DNA from: Bacteroidales bacterium
GTDB taxonomy: Bacteria > Bacteroidota > Bacteroidia > Bacteroidales > Muribaculaceae
Direction of reading: 5' to 3'
NCBI GenBank assembly: GCA_030526455.1
Contig: JAUNCU010000095.1
Span: 1-10,604, forward strand
Length of the DNA: 10,604 bases
Position numbers and translations under genes: made by a program. Below, in pieces: positions 6,084-10,604 of the stretch. Below the pieces are notes generated by a model that saw only the letters and a program-made list of their open reading frames with translations, was not told the origin of the DNA and did not search any database. Numbering within the stretch: the stretch's first letter is position 1; the number at the start of each line of letters is the position of its first letter.

Positions 6084-6668
6084 ATGAAGATAGGCATTTT
6101 TGGAGGAAGTTTCAATCCCGTGCACGTGGGCCACGCCATCATTGCTAATTACGTGATTCAGCACTGTGGTCTCGACCGCCTGTGGTTGATGGTTTCTCCA
6201 TTGAGCCCGTTTAAGGTGGCACGTGGCGAGCACTACGATGTGGAGCGCCTGCGCATGGTGGAGATGGTGTCGAATAAACTGGAGCATGTGGAAACCTCGG
6301 GCTTTGAGTTCACGCTCCCCCGCCCTTCCTACACCGCCGACACCCTCAACGCGCTGAAGGCGAAATTTCCCGAGCACGAGTTCTTCCTCATCATCGGCGC
6401 CGACAACTGGGTGGCGTTCGACCGCTGGGACCGCCACGAGGAGATCCTTGCCCACCACAAGATTATGATTTACCCTCGCAGCGGCTACGAAATCGTGATT
6501 CCCGACCACCTCGCCGACACGGTGCAGGTGATCAACGCTCCGCTGGTGGAGGTGTCGTCGACCGAAATTCGCGAAGGCCTGGCGAGGATGAACAATATGT
6601 CGTTCTACCTGCCCGACGACGTTTACCATTATATTATTAAGAACAAATTATATCTCAACAATGACTGA
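6084..6668 (+). CDS. nadD: Nicotinate-nucleotide adenylyltransferase
   Basis: NadD transfers AMP from ATP to nicotinate mononucleotide, giving deamido-NAD, the step before NAD synthetase. The 194-residue protein has the nucleotidyltransferase signature GGSFNPVHVGH (7-17) with the HxGH catalytic motif at 14-17. It also has the nicotinate-site region PSYTADTL (81-88), IIGADNWVAFDRW (103-115), and the SSTEIR motif (158-163) that binds the ATP phosphates. The start is unambiguous because GGSFNP must lie near the N-terminus. The last 8 bp overlap the start of the DUF5063 gene (ATGACTGA), which suggests translational coupling. The yicC-gmk-nadD order is typical of Bacteroidota. Confidence 0.97.
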   Translation: MKIGIFGGSFNPVHVGHAIIANYVIQHCGLDRLWLMVSPLSPFKVARGEHYDVERLRMVEMVSNKLEHVETSGFEFTLPRPSYTADTLNALKAKFPEHEFFLIIGADNWVAFDRWDRHEEILAHHKIMIYPRSGYEIVIPDHLADTVQVINAPLVEVSSTEIREGLARMNNMSFYLPDDVYHYIIKNKLYLNND

Positions 6669-7203
6669 CCAGAAACTCTCTCCAAATATCATCTCATTCA
6701 TTGCCTTGGCTAATGAATATTGCCAAATGCTGGAAAATGCAGAGTCGGCCACGCGCAAGGAACTGCTTGCAGAAGTGCTTAAGATTCTGCCCCGCATCTA
6801 TATCATTGCGGGTGACTTGGTGGAGTGCCAGTACTACCCCGAGCATGAAATAGGCGCCTATCTCACCGAGCCCGTCTACGACCAGGTGCGTGATGTGCTG
6901 TGCCGCATCCTCGGCGAGGAAGACTGCTATCTGGAGGTGTTTGTGGAGGAGATGAAATACAGCGACGTGCCCATCGCTTGCAACATCAGCGAGAACCTCG
7001 CCGACCTCTACCAGGTGTTCTACAACTATGTGGCATCGGTGAAGGATGTGCCCACCGAGGTGCAAATCGAACTCACCGGCATCTGCAAGAGCGACTTCCA
7101 CCTCTACTGGGGACAGACGCTGTGCAATGTGCTCCGAGCCGTGCACACCGCCTACTACACTCCCTACAACGACGAGCCTCACATGAAATATAATATTGAA
7201 TAA
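6661..7203 (+). CDS. DUF5063 family protein
   Basis: This 180-residue cytosolic protein matches, from memory, DUF5063, a Bacteroidota family of unknown function. It looks all-helical, with no signal peptide, membrane segment or recognisable catalytic motif. Segments that look conserved are FIALANEYCQMLE (13-25), LLAEVLKILPRIY (35-47), the acidic helix around 84-100 (GEEDCYLEVFVEEMKY), NISENLADLYQVFYNYV (108-124), and FHLYWGQTLCNVLRAVH (146-162). Its ATG lies inside the end of nadD, sharing ATGACTGA, so it is probably translated by re-initiation after nadD. In other Bacteroidales I recall this family near a 3'-5' exonuclease gene; no such gene lies in this window. Function cannot be inferred beyond cotranscription with NAD and GMP genes. 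Confidence 0.88.
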   Translation: MTDQKLSPNIISFIALANEYCQMLENAESATRKELLAEVLKILPRIYIIAGDLVECQYYPEHEIGAYLTEPVYDQVRDVLCRILGEEDCYLEVFVEEMKYSDVPIACNISENLADLYQVFYNYVASVKDVPTEVQIELTGICKSDFHLYWGQTLCNVLRAVHTAYYTPYNDEPHMKYNIE

Positions 7204-7241
7204 AATACATAATCCCACATTATATAAAAACTCTCTTACTT

Positions 7242-8531
7242 ATGGACAGCCAAATCACATCGTTGCTCAATTTCCTTGACAACAGCCCTTGCAATTTCTA
7301 CGCAGTGGATTCTGCAAAGAAGATGCTCGAAGCAAACGGTTTTACTGAAAAACCGCTTGACCATAAACTCGTGATCGCCCCGGGCGAGAAATTCTACGTC
7401 ACTAAAAACGACTCTGCCATCTTTGCCTTCACCGTGGGCAAGAAGGCTATCGCCGACACCGGGCTGAAGATTATCGCCGCTCACAGCGATTCGCCCTGCT
7501 TCCGCGTGAAGCCTAATGCCGAGATGCTGTGCGATGGCGGCATCGTGAAATTGAACACCGAGGTGTATGGCGGCCCTATTCTCTACACTTGGTTCGACCG
7601 TCCGCTCTCGCTCGCTGGCCGTGTGCTGCTCAAGGGCGCAGATGCGCTTCACCCCGTCACCCGACTGGTGAAGATCGACCGTCCGCTCTTCTCTATCTCT
7701 CACCTCGCCATTCACTTCAATCGCGCGGTGAATGAAGGCAACAAAATCAGCAAGCAGAAGGATATGCTGCCCATCATCGCCAAGGTGAACGAGCGACTCG
7801 AGGCCGAAAACATGCTGCTCTCGCTCGTGGCTAAAGAATTGGGTGTGGCGATGGATGATATCATCGATTTCGACCTCCTCGTCTACAACACTGAGAAGGC
7901 CTGCACCTTCGGCCTGAACGATGAGTTTATCTCAGCCGGCCGTCTCGACGACTTGAGCATGGTGCACGCCGCCCTCGAAGCCATCATCGACGTGAAGGAT
8001 GAGGATGCCACCTGTGTGGCTGCCATCTTCGACAATGAGGAAACTGGCAGCGGCACAAAGCAAGGCGCTGGTTCGCCTGTGTTGTCTAATGTGATTATGC
8101 GCATGGTGGAATGCCAGGGCGGCAACTACGATGCCTTTGCGCAGGCCATCGCCAAGTCGTTCCTCATTTCGGCCGACAATGCCCACGCTTTCCATCCCAA
8201 CTATGGCGAGAAATACGATCCCACCAATCACCCCGCCCTCGGCTCGGGTCCTTGCATCAAGATCAACGCCAACTGCAAATACATGAGCGATGCCCACTCG
8301 GCTGCCATCTTCAAGAGCCTTTGCCTCGAGGCTGGCGCGCCATTCCAGTATTTTGTGAACCACAGCGACGTGGCTGGCGGTTCTACGCTGGGCAATATCC
8401 TCACCGGCCAAATCGACATTGAGGGTGTGGACGTGGGTAATCCGCTGCTCGCCATGCACTCGGTGCGCGAAACCGGTTCGGTGGCCGACCACCTGAATAT
8501 GATCAAGGTGTTTAAGCAGTTCTTCAGTTAA
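7242..8531 (+). CDS. apeB: M18 family metalloaminopeptidase
   Basis: M18 aminopeptidases remove N-terminal residues from peptides, often acidic ones (aspartyl aminopeptidase) in studied members, using two metal ions and forming dodecamers. The 429 residues equal the usual bacterial length. Probable metal and catalytic residues are visible: H81 and D83 in AAHSDSP, the GRLDDL aspartate (D236 or D237), E266/E267 in DNEETGS, D312 in SADNAHAFHPN, and H406 in MHSVRE. EVYGGPILYTWFDRPLSLAGRV (107-128) is also a family signature. There is no signal peptide, so the enzyme acts in the cytosol. A 38-bp A/T-rich gap follows the DUF5063 gene. I see neither a terminator nor a clear TAnnTTTG box there, so read-through from the yicC operon is possible. 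Substrate preference cannot be told from sequence. Confidence 0.95.
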   Translation: MDSQITSLLNFLDNSPCNFYAVDSAKKMLEANGFTEKPLDHKLVIAPGEKFYVTKNDSAIFAFTVGKKAIADTGLKIIAAHSDSPCFRVKPNAEMLCDGGIVKLNTEVYGGPILYTWFDRPLSLAGRVLLKGADALHPVTRLVKIDRPLFSISHLAIHFNRAVNEGNKISKQKDMLPIIAKVNERLEAENMLLSLVAKELGVAMDDIIDFDLLVYNTEKACTFGLNDEFISAGRLDDLSMVHAALEAIIDVKDEDATCVAAIFDNEETGSGTKQGAGSPVLSNVIMRMVECQGGNYDAFAQAIAKSFLISADNAHAFHPNYGEKYDPTNHPALGSGPCIKINANCKYMSDAHSAAIFKSLCLEAGAPFQYFVNHSDVAGGSTLGNILTGQIDIEGVDVGNPLLAMHSVRETGSVADHLNMIKVFKQFFS

Positions 8532-8581
8532 AAACGCCTTTCTAGCGAAAACAAAAATAATTACTAAATACATTTATCATT

Positions 8582-10333
8582 ATGATCGACGAAAAATTGT
8601 TACAAGAAGTGACCGCGAAAGCCAATGTGTGGCTGGGCGAAGGTTACGACGAAGAAACCAAGGCCGAAGTGAAGCAGATGCTTGACAACGACGACAAGAC
8701 CGACCTCATTGAGTCGTTCTACAAAACACTCGAATTCGGTACTGGTGGCCTGCGTGGCATTATGGGTGCGGGTTGCAACCGCATGAACATCTACACCGTG
8801 GGTTCTGCTACACAGGGTTTGGCCAATTACCTGAAGGACGCCTTCAAGGATCTCGACCAAATCAAGGTGGTTGTGGGCCACGACGTGCGCAACAATAGCC
8901 GCAAGTTTGCCGAAACTGTTGCCAACGTGTTCTCTGCCAACGGCATCAAGGTGTATCTCTTTGAAGACTGCCGCCCTACTCCTGAGTTGTCTTACGCTAT
9001 CCGCCTGCTCGGCTGCCAGAGTGGTGTGAACATCACCGCTTCTCACAACCCTAAGGAATACAACGGCTACAAGGCTTACTGGGACGATGGCGCTCAGATG
9101 GTTTCGCCTCACGATGTGAACACCATCGACTACGTGAACCGCATCAGCGACGTGAGCGAAATCAAATTTGAGGGCAACCCCGATTTGATTCAAATCATCG
9201 GCGAAGATGTCGACAGCCAGTATATTGAGGAGATTGCAAAACTCTCTCTCAGCCAGGATATCATCAAGAAGCACAGCGACTTGAAGATTGTCTACACTCC
9301 TATCCACGGCACCGGCAAGACGCTCATCCCTCGTTCGCTCGAGCGCTGGGGCTTTAAGAACATCATCCACGTGCCTGAGCAGGATGTGCAGAGTGGCAAC
9401 TTCCCCACCGTTGATTCTCCCAACCCTGAAAACGCCTCGGCTATGGCTATGGCCATCAAGAAGGCTGAAGAGGTGGATGCCGACATCGTGATGGCTTCCG
9501 ACCCCGACGCCGACCGCATCGGCCTCGTGCTGAAGAACACCAAGGGCAAATACGAACTGGTGAACGGTAACCAAATCCAACTCATCTTCCACTACTATCT
9601 GCTCGCCCGCAACAAGGAACTCGGCACACTCACCGGCAACGAATACATCGTGAAGACGATCGTTACTTCCGACCTCATCGCCAAGGTGGCCGCTAAGCAG
9701 GGCATGAAACTCTACGATTGCTACACCGGCTTTAAGTGGATCGCTACCGTGATGCGCGAAAACGAAGGCAAGGCTCGCTACCTCGGTGGCGGTGAAGAAA
9801 GTTACGGCTTCCTCCCCGAAGAGTTCTGCCGCGACAAAGACGCCGTTTCTTCTATCTCGCTCATGGCCGAAATCGCCGCTTGGGCTAAGGAAAAGGGCAT
9901 GACCATGAACGACATGCTCATCGACATCTACACCACCTACGGCTACAGCAAGGAACGCGGTATCTCGGTGGTTCGCACCGGCAAGTCGGGCGCTGAAGAG
10001 ATTGTGGCAATGATGAAGAACTTCCGCGAAAACCCACAGAAGGAAATCGCTGGCTCGCCTGTAGTGAAGATCAAAGACTTCCAGGCACTCGAAGAAAAGA
10101 ACGTGGTCACTGGCGAAGTTACTCCACTCGAAATGCCTTGCACCTCTAATGTGCTCCAGTACTACACTGCCGACGGCACCAAGGTTTCGATCCGACCTTC
10201 AGGCACAGAACCAAAGATCAAGTTCTACATCGAAGTGCACGATACCCTCGCCGACGCAGCAGCCTACGACGAAAAGAACGACTGGGCAGAAGCAAAGATC
10301 AACGTAATCTGCAAAGACCTCGGCATCGCCTAA
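8582..10333 (+). CDS. Phosphohexomutase (phosphoglucomutase/phosphomannomutase, PgcA/PGM2 type)
   Basis: This cytosolic alpha-D-phosphohexomutase moves phosphate between C1 and C6 of glucose or a related sugar, linking glycolysis with nucleotide-sugar and polysaccharide synthesis. The 583-residue length fits the PgcA/PGM2 branch rather than shorter ManB/GlmM proteins. All four active-site loops are present: phosphoserine loop TASHNP (152-157, Ser154), metal loop DPDADR (307-312), sugar-binding loop GEES (404-407), and phosphate-binding loop RPSGTEPK (538-545). The N-terminal FGTGGLRGIMG (52-62) is also typical. Whether it prefers glucose, mannose or deoxyribose phosphates is not settled by these motifs. 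It starts 50 bp after the aminopeptidase gene in an A/T-rich leader without a recognisable promoter or terminator. The last few dozen codons use more NCA codons (gca, cca, aca) than the rest. Confidence 0.95.
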   Translation: MIDEKLLQEVTAKANVWLGEGYDEETKAEVKQMLDNDDKTDLIESFYKTLEFGTGGLRGIMGAGCNRMNIYTVGSATQGLANYLKDAFKDLDQIKVVVGHDVRNNSRKFAETVANVFSANGIKVYLFEDCRPTPELSYAIRLLGCQSGVNITASHNPKEYNGYKAYWDDGAQMVSPHDVNTIDYVNRISDVSEIKFEGNPDLIQIIGEDVDSQYIEEIAKLSLSQDIIKKHSDLKIVYTPIHGTGKTLIPRSLERWGFKNIIHVPEQDVQSGNFPTVDSPNPENASAMAMAIKKAEEVDADIVMASDPDADRIGLVLKNTKGKYELVNGNQIQLIFHYYLLARNKELGTLTGNEYIVKTIVTSDLIAKVAAKQGMKLYDCYTGFKWIATVMRENEGKARYLGGGEESYGFLPEEFCRDKDAVSSISLMAEIAAWAKEKGMTMNDMLIDIYTTYGYSKERGISVVRTGKSGAEEIVAMMKNFRENPQKEIAGSPVVKIKDFQALEEKNVVTGEVTPLEMPCTSNVLQYYTADGTKVSIRPSGTEPKIKFYIEVHDTLADAAAYDEKNDWAEAKINVICKDLGIA

Positions 10334-10369
10334 TCAAGCAATTAGCCCTAGGCATTGCCTGATCAAGCA
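10319..10369 (+). repeat. Imperfect 22-bp direct repeat at the mutase gene end
   Basis: Bases 10319-10340, which cover the last codons and stop of the phosphohexomutase gene plus 7 bp, recur at 10348-10369 with 19 of 22 identical. In the matching frame both copies read Leu-Gly-Ile-Ala-stop. A further piece of the core, cctaatcaag, lies at 10391-10400. This may be a decayed tandem duplication of the gene end. Confidence 0.6.
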
Positions 10370-10473
10370 TGAAATAAGCAACGCAAGCCCCCTAATCAAG
10401 GGCAAAGCATAACAAAAGAGGAACGCCCCCACCACAGGAGCGCTCCTCTATTTTTTCCACAGTGCTTGATTAG
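10330..10473. repeat. 11-bp inverted repeat bracketing the terminator
   Basis: ctaatcaagca at 10330-10340 is matched exactly by its reverse complement tgcttgattag at 10463-10473. The pair brackets the hairpin terminator and the direct repeats. The distance and short length make a stable stem uncertain. Chance or a small palindromic intergenic element are both possible. Confidence 0.4.
10417..10456 (+). terminator. Probable Rho-independent terminator after the mutase gene
   Basis: agaggaacgc (10417-10426) pairs with gcgctcctct (10440-10449) over ten positions with one A-C mismatch, around a 13-nt loop. Six T follow at 10451-10456. An A-run on the left side (10414-10417) is too short to give a good U-tract in reverse, so it acts on the plus strand, about 85 bp past the mutase stop. 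Confidence 0.7.
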
Positions 10474-10604
10474 CGAGGATAAAGATCCCGATAAATACCA
10501 GAAGGTGGGGAAAAATGGGCTCAGTAGAAAAAAGTAGGAGCCTGCCCGAGAACTCAAAAATGCGGATAATCCATTACTAAAACACCAGGCGATCACCCAC
10601 CGCC
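10474..10604. other. Noncoding tail, nothing recognised
   Basis: The last 131 bp hold no convincing gene, tRNA or promoter. A weak inverted repeat (gggctc near 10517-10522 with gagcct near 10538-10543) lacks a T-run. The window ends inside this intergenic stretch. Confidence 0.5.

Noticed and set aside
5508..6629. A 373-codon open frame on the minus strand across gmk and nadD
   Set aside because: It lies antisense to two clear enzymes with all their motifs. Its translation is rich in His, Val and Leu, as expected from the opposite strand of biased codons, and resembles no family.
8600..9592. A 330-codon open frame antisense to the phosphohexomutase gene
   Set aside because: Shadow of a strongly codon-biased gene; no recognisable domain.
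10396..10596. A 66-codon minus-strand frame at the right end
   Set aside because: It starts with GTG, overlaps the terminator and repeats, and gives a low-complexity product without recognisable features.

Overview
The window reads as ordinary chromosomal core sequence from a member of the Bacteroidota, most likely order Bacteroidales (a Prevotella-, Muribaculaceae- or Bacteroides-like gut bacterium). The evidence is the DUF4290 and DUF5063 proteins, which I know only from this phylum; the yicC-gmk-nadD gene order; the short prolyl-tRNA synthetase without the bacterial editing insert; A/T-rich leaders without Shine-Dalgarno sequences; and matches to the Bacteroidota -7 promoter box TAnnTTTG upstream of several genes. 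Genes fill almost the whole window. I see no mobile element, CRISPR array, rRNA or tRNA.

Left block, minus strand (about 3723 down to 117): five tightly spaced genes read as one probable operon, in the order DUF4290 protein, rimM (16S rRNA maturation), a very acidic 93-residue protein, an exported OmpA-like protein, and proS. A strong hairpin-plus-T-run terminator at 58-98 closes it. A good -7 box lies just upstream of the DUF4290 gene. To the left of the terminator, the edge of the window cuts a short 9-bp tandem repeat.

Middle: tsaB (minus strand, tRNA t6A synthesis) and yicC (plus strand) diverge from a short A/T-rich region. Good -7 boxes there face both ways, and the two promoters appear to share their -33 zone. 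These promoters also decide the true starts of both genes.

Right block, plus strand (4590 to 10333): yicC, gmk (GMP kinase), nadD (NAD synthesis) and a DUF5063 gene that overlaps nadD by 8 bp form a probable operon. An M18 aminopeptidase and a PgcA/PGM2-type phosphohexomutase follow after 38- and 50-bp A/T-rich gaps. An imperfect hairpin with a T-run at 10417-10456 is the likely terminator. The stretch after the mutase also holds short degenerate repeats, including a near-copy of the last bases of the mutase gene.

Taken together these are housekeeping functions: tRNA charging and modification, ribosome maturation, RNA turnover, nucleotide and NAD supply, peptide turnover and sugar-phosphate interconversion. 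I found no convincing new multi-gene system. The observations most worth a second look are internal two-fold repeats in two uncharacterised proteins (DUF4290 and the 93-residue acidic protein), the shared divergent promoter region, and the repeats behind the mutase gene.
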